From assembly GCA_030411725.1 (NCBI GenBank), contig MU839842.1, positions 248,001 to 312,000 on the forward strand: a stretch of 64,000 nt of DNA, written 5' to 3'. The translations under genes were made by a program, and so were the position numbers. The stretch is from Echria macrotheca (taxonomy: Eukaryota; Ascomycota; Sordariomycetes; Sordariales; Schizotheciaceae). The notes under the pieces are model-generated. The model was not told the DNA's origin. It did not search any database and saw only the letters and a program-made list of their open reading frames with translations. This document shows positions 10,090 to 20,334 of the stretch, piece by piece. Numbering within the stretch: the stretch's first letter is position 1; each line of letters opens with the position of its first letter.

Positions 10090-12174
10090 TCACCTCACCC
10101 TTACCACGGCAGCCGTACCATTCCCCGGCCCAGTCGGCGGCTCCTCCCACCCATTCGCCTCCAAATACCACTCCGGCCTAGCCTTACACGGCACACAACC
10201 CGTCCAATACGCCTCCGGCACGCGTCCCGACACCGGGTTCCGAAACGACCACCACATCCTCAAAATCCGCGGCCACGCCACCACGGCCGCCGGCCCGCCA
10301 TTGAACCCAACCTCGCGCGGATCCAACTTCGGATCCGACACCGCCACGTCCGGCACAAACCCATTGATCCCCTGCCGCTTTTCTTTGATTCCACCACCTC
10401 TCCTCGCCACAGCCGTCGACGAGTTCACCCCGGCCCACCCGCCCTTCCAGCTCGCACTCGTCCAGTAAAACTCATCAATAGTAAGACACCAGATCTTCCT
10501 CCTCCCGCCCTCGAGCACAAACTGGTCGTGATACATCCCCCCGTTAAACCCACCCGGGGTACTACCCGTATCCCTAGTCGTCATAATCTGCAGATTCCGA
10601 ATCCTCGTATTCGCCGACCGCCCGTCATGCGAGACGATAATCACAGGCTGGATGCGCCAGTGCAGCGGGACATTCGCCCGCAGAGTCGTCAGGTTGCGGT
10701 CCCCATAACGCGCCGAGCAGGCTTGGGAGATCCGCGCCGGCGTCTGGTACCAGCCTACGCCGGGGGACTCTTTGAAGCCTTTTGTTGCGTGCAGCGCGCC
10801 GATGGCGTCGCAGAGGATGTCGTCGATGTAGTAGCCGTATGCTGCTGAGATGTTTTCGGTTGAGTCGAAGGCTGTGGAGCGGGAGAGACGGCGGCGGAGG
10901 TCGGGGAGGAGGGTTGTTGGGTTTGAGGATGAGGATGACGGGGACGTCCAGTTGGCTGGTTTTTGGGTTGCGTTTGCTAGTCGGCCGAGGATGTCGAGGT
11001 AGGCTGGGATTTTGCGGGTTGTGTTGTTTCTTGGGAGGAGACCGCCTTGTGACCAGCCCTCTGCGTAGCTGGCTACCATCAAACGGGTGTAGGCGAGCTC
11101 TTTGATCTTCCAGATGCCCGTGGTGTTGTCTTTTGCGTAGCGATGGCGGAACTCGCAGAACCGCCACTCGCTTGTTTTCTGGTTTGAGTCGCCGATCATG
11201 CCGATTTCGAGGCCGCGCGAGGTTGCTTCTTTGCCGTCTGGGCTGATGGACACAATCATGTGGTAGATTGGGTGGTCATTGAGGATGCCGGTGGTGAGGC
11301 CCTCGGGTCCCATACGGTCGAGGGCTGTCTGGATGCCGGCGGGGCCTGGGGCAGTTGCACGGCCGTCGACGGATACGGTGCCGTCTACGGTAAAGAGGTC
11401 GATCACGTCGGGCCACATCCGGCGGTCGACGTAGTAGCCGGCGGTGTGTTGCAGGTTGCGGACCTCGTCTTCGTCGTTGAGCCGGGTGATGCGGTATTGC
11501 AGCTCTTCCAGAGTTAGAGGTTTTGTGTCGGCCGAAGTCGATGCTTGCGTGATGGGATCTCCCGCTTCATCTGGAGTGTAGTGATAGGGCACGATGGGCA
11601 GGCTGTTGTTGCCGACGTTGTTCCACCCCTTTTTGTAGTCTCCGTCGTAAAGCGGATAGTACCGGATCAACTTGATTTTCCAAGTGTTACCGGTGAGAAC
11701 GTACTCGTTCTCCATCAAACCGCCCTGGATTTTGGTCTTGCCCAGGCCATCTCCCAAAAAGCGTTGCGAGTGCCAGCGTCCTTTGGCAGTCTGCCCATCA
11801 GCCGACAGGGTGATGACGGGCATCTCGTGGATAAGAGCATGCAACGAGCCCGGCTCGATGCCGTCCATCTTCCCAGCGTCCGATTTCAGGAACGCCGCAA
11901 TGGCTGCCGGTCCGGTCGACGAGATGGCGTCCGCTGCCGCCAGGATATCCGCACCTGGCTTCCCCTGACCCCAGACCAGCACCCCATCTTCGGCGAAGAG
12001 TGCGCTCATGTTGTTCCAGAGTCCATGTGCAGCCAGTTGTGCGTATGTCTTTTGCAGGTTCTTGATCTCACGGACTGATTCGGCTCGGTGCAGGTCGGCC
12101 GTCAGGGAAGCAAGCGACTCGGCCGCCGAGGCCGCAGTCACGACTGCAAGAACTGCGGGGATGGACAACTTCAT
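10090..12174 (-). CDS. secreted protein with three tandem SnoaL-like (NTF2-fold) domains
   Basis: An intronless 694-residue protein with signal peptide MKLSIPAVLAVVTAASA. The first two domains share the SnoaL start EVRNLQ/EIKNLQ...WPDVIDLF: one at about residues 33-65 (EIKNLQKTYAQLAAHGLWNN) and one at about 238-270 (EVRNLQHTAGYYVDRRMWPD). A third diverged copy begins near 440 (ENISAAYGYYIDDILCDAIG). Each is followed by the expected beta-sheet part, such as KIKLIRYYPLYDGDYKKGW, KIKELAYTRL and KIWCLTIDEFYWTSASWKGGW. SnoaL-like folds include cyclases, isomerases and dehydratases, but many are uncharacterised. Six N-glycosylation-type sequons are visible, consistent with secretion. Typical family members have one or two domains, so a triple copy is unusual. 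Confidence 0.8.
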   Translation of the reverse strand: MKLSIPAVLAVVTAASAAESLASLTADLHRAESVREIKNLQKTYAQLAAHGLWNNMSALFAEDGVLVWGQGKPGADILAAADAISSTGPAAIAAFLKSDAGKMDGIEPGSLHALIHEMPVITLSADGQTAKGRWHSQRFLGDGLGKTKIQGGLMENEYVLTGNTWKIKLIRYYPLYDGDYKKGWNNVGNNSLPIVPYHYTPDEAGDPITQASTSADTKPLTLEELQYRITRLNDEDEVRNLQHTAGYYVDRRMWPDVIDLFTVDGTVSVDGRATAPGPAGIQTALDRMGPEGLTTGILNDHPIYHMIVSISPDGKEATSRGLEIGMIGDSNQKTSEWRFCEFRHRYAKDNTTGIWKIKELAYTRLMVASYAEGWSQGGLLPRNNTTRKIPAYLDILGRLANATQKPANWTSPSSSSSNPTTLLPDLRRRLSRSTAFDSTENISAAYGYYIDDILCDAIGALHATKGFKESPGVGWYQTPARISQACSARYGDRNLTTLRANVPLHWRIQPVIIVSHDGRSANTRIRNLQIMTTRDTGSTPGGFNGGMYHDQFVLEGGRRKIWCLTIDEFYWTSASWKGGWAGVNSSTAVARRGGGIKEKRQGINGFVPDVAVSDPKLDPREVGFNGGPAAVVAWPRILRMWWSFRNPVSGRVPEAYWTGCVPCKARPEWYLEANGWEEPPTGPGNGTAAVVRVR

Positions 12175-13402
12175 CTTGTCTTCGCTTACAAAACTTGGGC
12201 AGGAAAACCACAGTCCAGCTCACCTCTGGTGGGTTTACGATGGGAATATAAACCCCTTGATCTTTTCCGGCTTGGCGTACCCGGGCCGCACGTCTTGATT
12301 GCCGCCCTCCACTGCAATATCGACCAAGGGGGTATACACAGCTCATTCATCCCTAATTGCTTTGCGGGGAAACCCATGGTATCGGTAGTTTTTTGAGAGT
12401 AGTGTCAATCCTGCAGATCGCCAAGTCTCGGTCTTGCCGTCGGCTTGTTAGAAGTCTATCGCTCTGGTGTGCTGTGAAGACGTCGCTGTGATTGCGCAAT
12501 GCCGCCTTATGCCTCTGGCTTACTGAGATGTCGAGGAATATTGTCTTGGCTCCGGCAACGATTGATTTCTTTTGGAGGGTTGGACTTCTTTTCAAATCTT
12601 TTGGGGCATGCTACTGTTCGTCTTGGATTGTTCCGAAAGTGGTAAAAGCTCACTACGTGCCGCTTGCTACCCTCTTTTTCAGCGGAAATTCTGTGATGAG
12701 ATATTTGGATGTGGTCGATGTGCAAGGCGCGGACCCTGCAGGCAGCTTACAGATGCAGGCTTTAGCTGCCAGAGCCCCCATCTTCTGTAGTCTATCTTGT
12801 AACGAGCCCCTAAGGCCGTATAAACGGTTACGGAAGCGGCAGGATGCCGAGGTACAGATAACTACCTATGTAGATGCAATGTGCAGCGGCCTGGCGAATA
12901 TGGGCACACGAAACTTCCCGCTTCGTTTGTAGGCCTGAGTTGGAGCTGGTGTGATCTGTTGCTAATTGGGCGAGGCTTTCCCGGATGCAGCCCTGAGCTG
13001 GAATGAATTCAACAGCGGGTACGGTGGCTGATGTCCGAATGTACTCACCTACGATATACCGTGATGGTACGTAGCAAGACAGCCGCATAGAAGACTGTTA
13101 TATACCAAAGGTCTCTTGAATAACCTGATTTGAATATACTGACGGCTATAACGGTACCTAGTAGTACACAATTGTTGCGGATGATCGCAACGCAGGCTCT
13201 TGTATAGATGGAATAGGAGAGGAAAGAAATGAAAAGTCTGATAGGAAGATACCGCGGGGTGCCTTAGGGGACGCCTTGCACAGCCCGGTCCCGAAGTCGA
13301 AACGCCTCGAGCAGTCGGCGACTCACACTTACCCCGCTCGACATTCACCTTCTCCATGCCTGCGCATGACGGCGATAAACCTCACAACACAGCCAGGTGA
13401 AA
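12175..13402. other. intergenic, no gene seen
   Basis: About 1.2 kb between divergent genes. Short open frames exist on both strands but none has a convincing composition, signal or splice structure. It is expected to hold the promoters of the SnoaL gene and of the gene at 13403. Confidence 0.45.
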
Positions 13403-15690
13403 ATGGCAGAAGCTCTCGGGGTGGTTGCAAGTGGCATCGCCGTCGGTCAAGCTGTCAGCGCGCTTGGCTTAGTCGTCTTTCGAATCAAACGCCTGTGTGA
13501 CGAAGTTGGCAGCATCCCGCAAAGGATCGATCACCTCCTCGCCGAACTCGAGATCCTCAACCCAGTCATAGACGGCACGGGTGCTGCGCTTTCCTTACCG
13601 GATGGCGGCCTCGTGGGAATCCGCAACGATCCAAGCGCCAGCAAGGCGGTGATGGCTTGTCGAAGAGCGTCGGAGGAACTGGAAGCATTCGCGACAGAGA
13701 TCCAGAGGCGCTTGAATGCACCATCCCACGTGCGCAGGAAGTTCACCGGGCTTAAGGCGGTTTTCAAAAAAGACGAGGTCTCAGCTCTAGAAAAGCGGTT
13801 AGAAAATGCCGTGAGGGTGCTCTCTCTAGCCCAGAACCTTCATTTGATGTGAGTCAGGTACCTGATCAGTGAATGAGCGCACGCTCAGGAGGCAGTCGAT
13901 ACTAACCACTGGCAGGCATCTCGTTCGGTCACATCATGAACTCGTAATGGAAAGACTAAGCGTCAGCAGCACCGGCTTATCACCTGCAGTTGCCGAGCGA
14001 TCGACTTCGCAGCTGGTGAATGTCCCTGCTGAGGAAGAACAGACGACTCACGCACCGAATCGTGCGGATGATTCCTGTTCACATCCAGACTCTCAGGATG
14101 TCTGGCCCACGCCGCCAAAAACCGGCCAATTTATCTTCAGGCAGGCCCCAGGTGGCTTTAAGGCCAGGATCGTCACACCTACCACTGGCTTAGCAGTGCG
14201 TCGGGCGTGGGAACTGCTCATTTCTAGGTCCTATGTGGGCTGGAAGATCGTGTTTCAGCCCATAATACGCTCGCCGGACGACGCCTTCCTCAAGGAACTG
14301 GCGAGAGCCGGTGCGATAGACGACTTGCAGTACCTATTCCGGTCTCGACAAGCTGTGATCCGTGATGATGCGGATTTCCACAACGACCTCCTCTGTGTAC
14401 GTACATATACCGCGCTCCCTGGAGATACTAGATTATTAGTTGTAACGACTAACTCGATCCAATCCACTAGGCGGCAACTTGCAGCAACGTATCAACTGTA
14501 CGGATGCTTCTACACATGGGTCTGAAGTGGCCGAAAAGAGTCAGTGGCTTGTAAGCGACGACCAGCCAAGCTTGCCTCAACCAGGAACTTCTCCGCTGAC
14601 AAGCTTCTAGTCCCGCAGCCGTTGGACTATTGATATCGATGGCCTCCGATTTGAGAGAGGGAATCGACTCCCCGTGGCTGGATTTCGTCTTGTCGGACGA
14701 AATTGGGACTTGCTGGAACCCCCAACTTTTCAACATGTACGGAAACTTTGTTTTGTGGACTTTCTGGCACTTCCTGGTGTCAGTCAGGCTTAACAGTGAC
14801 GTTCTCAGACGTGCGATGGACCTCCGAACGCTTCGCAATCGTTTGGTCCTAGACTACGATCGACTATCACATGTCAACCGACTACTGATTACCAAAATAT
14901 TGAATCTTTTCGGTTTTGACGAGTCCGACCAGGCTGAACTCTTTCGGTTGTCACTCTGTTCTACGGGAGAGCTGAGCCCGAGCTCAGTGGTCCTACATAG
15001 CGAGGGAACCCGCTCGCTTCTTCCTCGCGAGATGTTTGAGTGGGCCAGAATGCTTGTCAAACTCGGATCTGTTCCGGAGAACTGGACCAGAATTCTCCGC
15101 GATACTGTGACAATAGCAACATTGACGACGTTGGACGGCGAGGATGTCTCCTGGGTCTTCTGGGGGGAAACACCTCTTCTTGGCCTTGTCAAGGGCACCG
15201 TGTACGCCTGGGATCAAGAGGAAAACAACGGCAGTCCCGTTGTGCTACTTACGCGGGTGTTGGTTCAATGGCTAGATGTGCTGCAGGAGATGGGCATTGA
15301 ACTGGACGTCTACGGAGAATGGGAGGTGGAATCATTGCGTGAGCCGATATCTTCATATCAACCTACTCAATACCAGATGAGTTGTACTGATCAAGCGCTG
15401 TTGTAGGCGAATGGCCCGAAATATGGGACCATGCATGGTGCACCAGGCCCTATGATGTATTCGCAGAGTTGCCAAAGTGTCATGCATCTACGCATGATCC
15501 AAATTCTGGAGCACGACCCGTCCGCCTCCGAAAGCTCGTTGTAGGATCTAAGCCAGCCGATTGGCGATTCGAATGGGAGATATGTGAGGAAGAGTGGGCC
15601 GGCTTATTCTGGAGTCTTGTGGAGGACCCTGGTATCCAAGAGGAAGAGGAAACTGCGGAACCCAAACTTCCTGGTTCATGGGTTGAATAA
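13403..15690 (+). CDS. fungal N-terminal domain (PF17111-type) protein with ankyrin-like segment
   Basis: Five exons: 13403-13848, 13916-14396, 14471-14550, 14611-15338 and 15407-15690. Phases close to 672 residues. Introns are GTGAGT...ATACTAACC...GGCAG, GTACGT...GACTAACT...CTAG, GTAAGC...GCTGACAAG...CTAG and GTGAGC...TACTGATC...GTAG. The first 150 residues (MAEALGVVASGIAVGQAVSA...) are the helical domain found at the N-terminus of many fungal STAND and ankyrin proteins. The 27-residue third exon region reads as one ankyrin repeat (AATCSNVSTVRMLLHMG). The rest is unrecognised, with an acidic, Trp-rich C-terminus. No NTPase motif is present, so this is an N-terminal/ankyrin protein rather than a full NLR. 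The exon chain is my reconstruction. Confidence 0.78.
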
Positions 15691-16496
15691 AGCGCGAAAC
15701 TAGGAGAAATCTCGAAAGATAAACGAGAGATGGCTGATAGCTCCGCAGATCCGAGTTCCTGGTGTGGGAAACAAAGCTCGTAGCAGAGAATCTGTGCTTT
15801 GTATCCAGGTAAAATCTGGCCAGACCTATCCATACATCATCAACTGGTTGCGAATAACCCCATTCATTTGCCTGCAGGCAAACAATGAGACTGTCACAGT
15901 GACATCAATCTGACTTCGCCAGCATCACTAACGACACACCGCTCGGGAGGGTCCTCAAATTCTCACACTTGGAACTTCCTAGAAGAGTTGTCGTGAACGC
16001 AACTTTCGGGTTTATGTACCTACGTACGGCGACATGGAGACGCCAACCTGCCTCTGTTTGAATCCCACGGAGAAATAATTTTCCTGATCTAACGAAGATA
16101 GCCCTGTTAACACTGAATCGAACAAGAAAATTAGCACCAATCGGGCTCAAGCCTGGCATCTCTTGAGGGTGCGGGAGTAAACGAAATTAACAAGAACGCT
16201 TCCGGGTCATCGGCCGGTAAATGACGGGAGCCAAACTCTACCGAGTTCGGGGCGTGACATCCGTTCCAAAAGCTGCCAGTGTGATCTGCACCCCACCGGG
16301 ACTGGTTACTGACCCGGTTCTGGTGTCAACAGTTATAAGCCACGTGCTGCGTCGAGGACAAACAAAGTGTAAGCGTTTAAATACTTGAAAAGAGCGTTCA
16401 ACTCTGTCATCAATCCTGAGAGTAAACCAAGGACAACCACCCCCCCCCCCCCCCCTTTTTTTTTTTTCCCCTGGACCGGCCGCCACCAAGGTCATA
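15691..16496. other. intergenic with poly-C/poly-T tract upstream of LPMO
   Basis: No gene is seen. About 16 C followed by 12 T lie at 16440-16467, some 30 bp before the LPMO start codon and probably within its 5' leader. A TTTAAATAC motif near 16375 is a weak TATA candidate. Confidence 0.5.
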
Positions 16497-17255
16497 ATGC
16501 GGGCTGAAGCCACCGCCGCCATCGTACTGGCCTCGGTCGGCCTCGTATCAGCCCACGGCTGGATTGACATCTGGACCATCGGCGGAAAGAACTACACCGG
16601 CTTCAACCCGACAGCAGCGCCATGGGTCCCAGACCAAGGCACCGCAGCATGGCCGGCATGGAACGACGACACCGGGCCGGTATACAGCAAGAACGTCAAC
16701 ACGCCCGACATCATCTGCTCCATCAACGCCACCAACGCCAAGATTTCCACGCAACCCATCGCGGCCGGCAGCACCGTCGACCTGCACTGGACCGCCTGGC
16801 CGGACTCGCACCACGGCCCGATCCTATCCTACCTAGCACCCTGCAACGGCGACTGCACCCAGACCGACAAGACGACCCTCAAATGGTTCAAGATCGAACA
16901 AGCAGGCCAGATCAGTTTAGGTGTAGGCGGCGGCAAGGCCGGCTACTGGGCGGCCGACAAGCTGCGCGACAACAACGGCGCCTGGACCGTCGCGATCCCG
17001 TCATCGATTAAACCCGGCAACTACGTGCTGCGCAACGAGATCATCGCGCTGCACTCGGCGTACGACGTCGGCGCCGCGCAGTTCTATCCGCAGTGCGTCA
17101 ACGTCCAGATCACGGGCGGCGGCGCGGAAAGCCCACCCGGCGTGGTCGGGACCGAGCTCTATACGCCGACGGATGCGGGCGTGCACTATAACATCTACAA
17201 TGACGAGGCTAAGCCTGTTTATCAGTTCCCCGGGCCGCCGCTGTGTAAGTCCTGA
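16497..17255 (+). CDS. AA9 lytic polysaccharide monooxygenase (formerly GH61)
   Basis: A secreted copper enzyme that oxidatively cleaves cellulose or related beta-glucans. It is intronless and 252 residues long. The signal peptide ends LVSA|H, so the mature protein starts with the Cu-binding His (H20). The second histidine-brace ligand is in WPDSHHGP (H105) and the axial Tyr is in QFYPQC (Y197). The second-sphere His (H186, in ALHSA) and Gln (Q195) are present. Cys74/Cys200 and Cys116/Cys120 match the family disulfides. There is no C-terminal carbohydrate-binding module or GPI signal, so it is a single-domain AA9. Regioselectivity cannot be read from sequence alone. Confidence 0.95.
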   Translation: MRAEATAAIVLASVGLVSAHGWIDIWTIGGKNYTGFNPTAAPWVPDQGTAAWPAWNDDTGPVYSKNVNTPDIICSINATNAKISTQPIAAGSTVDLHWTAWPDSHHGPILSYLAPCNGDCTQTDKTTLKWFKIEQAGQISLGVGGGKAGYWAADKLRDNNGAWTVAIPSSIKPGNYVLRNEIIALHSAYDVGAAQFYPQCVNVQITGGGAESPPGVVGTELYTPTDAGVHYNIYNDEAKPVYQFPGPPLCKS

Positions 17256-17715
17256 TATTGTCGGGGTTGTCTGCCGTTGCGAAGGATTTTTCTGATCACG
17301 GGGTGCAGTTACGGCTGAGTCCGAGGCCTAGCAAATTGGAAGAGAACGGAACTTGGCGAGATGTAGGTTTTCTGGATTCCAGGATGAGCTGTATCCTGTG
17401 TCTGATCGCGGAAGAGCATCCAGGTACTGGAGGGGTTTTCGAGTATCTTGGGCTCTGTAGCGTATTGAATGTCAATCTCGTGAACATCTGAGGGCGGTGT
17501 TTGAGGGAAACGACTGACTCGCCTCAGCTCCGATGTCTGCTACGGGGTTACCTATTCTTCTTGGTGTGGAGAGGCTCACTCTCGGTGGTCACACCTTTGG
17601 GAAGACCAGAATTGCCATGCGGCCATGGGCATAATAAGCACCAGTAATCCGAGTGTTCAATTCGCTAGTAGTGCTAGAGACATGCTAGCACATTCAAGAG
17701 AAGGATGCTAGAAAG
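17256..17715. other. intergenic, no gene seen
   Basis: The space between the convergent LPMO and aldo-keto reductase genes. It holds only their 3' flanks; no repeat or further gene was noticed. Confidence 0.5.
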
Positions 17716-18934
17716 CTATCTGCCACCACTGTTTGTTGCCTTCGCTAATTTTCTGTTCGACTTAAAATGATGCGGAATACCAAGACGGGCCCAGTGTACC
17801 GGCCAGAACTCCACCTCCGACACCCGCGCAACTTCATCCTGGGTCAGTTCAAACTGGCAAACCCTGGCATTTTTTTCATAGTGCACTGCGTCTACTAGGG
17901 CACCCGGGGTATAGGGATGATCCGGTAGCGGGATATACTTCTTCTGAATCATCCAGCGTAAAAGAATCTGCGCCTGTGATGTGTTGTAAGACGTTGCCAA
18001 TACTTTCAGAGGATGTTGACACGTATGTTGACACGTGACGGGGCCGTGGGGGAGCAAGCCGTAGATCTCGACGCGGATGCCGCGGGGCGCACACCAGGCG
18101 GCAATCTCCTTGCCGGCGTTCCATTGCTGAATGTTCCACCTCACGACACTGAGGACGGCACCACCTACAGAGGGATTCTCACGGCGGAGACGCGCGACTT
18201 GTCTATCGTGTGTATTGAGCTCGCGGAGGAGCCCGATGTCGTAGTCAGACACACCGATGCTGCGCACCTTGCCAGCTTCCACCATTTCCATCAGTGCCCG
18301 CCACTCGGCCTTGCGTTCAAAGGCAGGCTCGTTATTGGGGTAGCTGAGCACCATCAGATCGACATATCCGATCGACTCCCCGTACTCGTGGACAATCGCT
18401 TCTACCTCGGCTCTCACAAGTGCGTAGCCGGCGTTCCGAAAGCCGCCAAGTTTAGTTACCTCCGAGGAGATGAAGAGCTCGTCGCGTTGACATCCGCCGA
18501 CCTCGACCAGAGACCGGAGGGCCGCGGCTCCCTTTGTCAGATCTTGGATGTCGTCGGTCTCGTAGGGGACATGGTGAAACTAATTGTGTTGACGTTAGCT
18601 ACCTAGGAACCTCCAGTACCTTAATTAGGTAATACGTAGACTTGTTGGGATTTGACAAAAGCCTACTTACATGGCGATAGCCCATGTCGAACGCTCGCCG
18701 AACGTGCACCATCATGTCCGAAAGCTAGATAAGTCAGAAGATGATCCACGTGTATTTCGGGAGAATCAAGTTACCTACAGTACAGGCCCCGGGTATGACG
18801 AATGCCCACTGGGGCATCTGGAATCCGCTGCGGAGCTTCAACGAGGTGTCCGGGATACGAGGCGAGTGCTGGCCTTCCGTGTGCTGGCCTTCCGCGTGCT
18901 GGTCTTCCGCGTGCTGGCCTTCCAATGCTTCCAT
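17716..18934 (-). CDS. aldo-keto reductase family protein with degenerate catalytic tetrad
   Basis: Three exons on the minus strand: 18934-18779, 18724-18671 and 18579-17716, giving 357 residues with phase-0 junctions. Introns are GTAGGT...TTCTGAC...TCTAG and GTAAGT...GCTAACG...TTAG. The joined protein reads as an AKR barrel: SLKLRSGFQMPQWAF, RRAFDMGYRHF, ELFISSEVTKLGG, YVDLMVLSYP, GKVRSIGVSDYD and LLRWMIQKKYIPLP. The usual tetrad seems incomplete. The Asp after GYRH(I/F) is His, the His of LIHxP is Ser, and the Tyr is shifted by one, while the Lys (VTKL) remains. The protein may therefore be inactive or use altered chemistry. The N-terminus carries about four copies of an EGQHA-like pentapeptide, encoded by a 15-bp tandem repeat. 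Confidence 0.8.
18866..18926. repeat. 15-bp coding minisatellite
   Basis: Roughly four copies of GTGCTGGCCTTCCGC (plus strand) encode the repeated (E/A)EGQH(A/T) at residues 5-22 of the aldo-keto reductase. Copies differ by one or two bases. Confidence 0.8.
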
Positions 18935-19693
18935 TTTTGTTCACGTTCGAATGTGGACAGGTAGATGAAAATACGGGCTTGTTTGATGCTTGGGAGAAGT
19001 CTCGGGGAGAGGGGGGATGCGAGGGTCGAGACATGATGCCATCTGGTATTCGTTGAAAAAGCGCAGGATCTCAAGGCAGGTACACCTGGAAGCACATGTC
19101 GTCATGGAGCAGCTCTCACAGAGCCATTGCGACAGGCTGTCGGGAAGTTGCTGGTGGGGAGCCGGTGTTGTTGACATGCCGAGGCAAGAGTCGCTCAACC
19201 ATGCACGTCCTGACCGGGACGAATTTCCACGTGTCGGGGCTTGGAAAGGCATGCCTGAGGTAGGTATGGAAAAGGGAGGAGTGTTTGAGAAGCTCGTATT
19301 TTGCAGAGGAAGGAGCTAACCACAGTGGACACCGAAATTTGATCGGTCGGGCCGCAGACTGGCATTGACGGCAGCACCAACCGAGCAGGCGGCGTGGCGG
19401 CCTCTGCAGGATTCGCAGCGTGTCCAATGCGTTGGTTCGCAAAACGACGCCAGACCGGCCTGGCCCGATCGACTCCTGTGAGTACAACGCTGGCGCAGCG
19501 GTCTAGACCGGCCGGCCATTGGACGGCCAAATTGCAGCGCAATAGTGAGCAATTGCCCCGGCGGCACTGGCATGATGTTGGCTTATTATGTTTTAAATGA
19601 CCTGGGCTCCCTTTTCTCCCTCTCCTTCAGACATGTCCCTTCGTGTTTTTTTTTTGGAATATCGCGACCGTCAACAACAAAAGGCATTGCACC
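18935..19693. other. intergenic, divergent promoters
   Basis: The space between the aldo-keto reductase and Dabb genes, which point away from each other. Short open frames are not convincing. No repeat was seen apart from the coding minisatellite next door. Confidence 0.45.
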
Positions 19694-20271
19694 ATGAAGG
19701 GCTTGGAGCTGGACGACGAGTGCAAGCCCCGGCACAGCCCGGCAAAGCTGATCGCCCTCTCGATTCTGATTTGCGGTCTCGTCCGATTGGTCCTCTTCGA
19801 CCCGCTGGGAATAGCTTCATTCGCAGCGCCGTGCTCGCACCACAACGTCAAGCATGTCATCCTGTTCCAGTTCAAGCCAGAGGTCAGCCCGGGCACCGTC
19901 GACGAGGTATGCAGCGCATGCGAATATTCATGGATACCGGCTAAACCATTCCTAGGCTTTATCACGGATGCTGGCGCTGAAGGAAAACTGCCACCACCCG
20001 TATACCGGGGTGCCCTACATCACCAACATCAACGCCGACACGCCTCCTGCATTTCTCGTAAGAGCTTCCCGAATTTTTCTGGGATGCGCTTCAGCGCTAA
20101 TCAGCCCAGGACCATCACACCCACGGCTTCGTCGTTCAGTTTCAGAGCGTCGACGAGCGGGATTACTTTCTTCTTCACGACCCGGCATTCGCCGACCTGC
20201 AGCGCGATCTCAAGCCGCTGACCGAAGACACGACCGAAGCACTCTACGCCCTGGAAAATCTTGATCCTTGA
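19694..20271 (+). CDS. Dabb (stress-responsive A/B barrel) protein with N-terminal membrane anchor
   Basis: Three exons: 19694-19906, 19956-20057 and 20110-20271, with phase-0 junctions and 158 residues. Introns are GTATGC...GGCTAAACC...CCTAG (49 nt) and GTAAGA...CGCTAATC...CCCAG (52 nt). The ATG sits in a good context (CACCATGA). The joined domain starts VKHVILFQFKPEVSPGTVDE and ends with THGFVVQFQSVDERDYFLLHDPAF, the two hallmarks of the Dabb fold. Residues about 18-45 form a hydrophobic anchor or uncleaved signal. Dabb proteins include polyketide cyclases (olivetolic acid cyclase type) and many unknowns, so the activity is open. Its stop lies 63 bp from the stop of the convergent dioxygenase. 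Confidence 0.82.
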
Positions 20272-20334
20272 TGAGCTAAGACGACATTTCTCAATAACAT
20301 GTACCTGAGCAATCCAAACCTCGCAAACATGCCC

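Noticed and set aside
12492..12932. 146-codon plus-strand frame between the SnoaL and PF17111-type genes
   Set aside because: No domain, signal peptide or codon-bias support.
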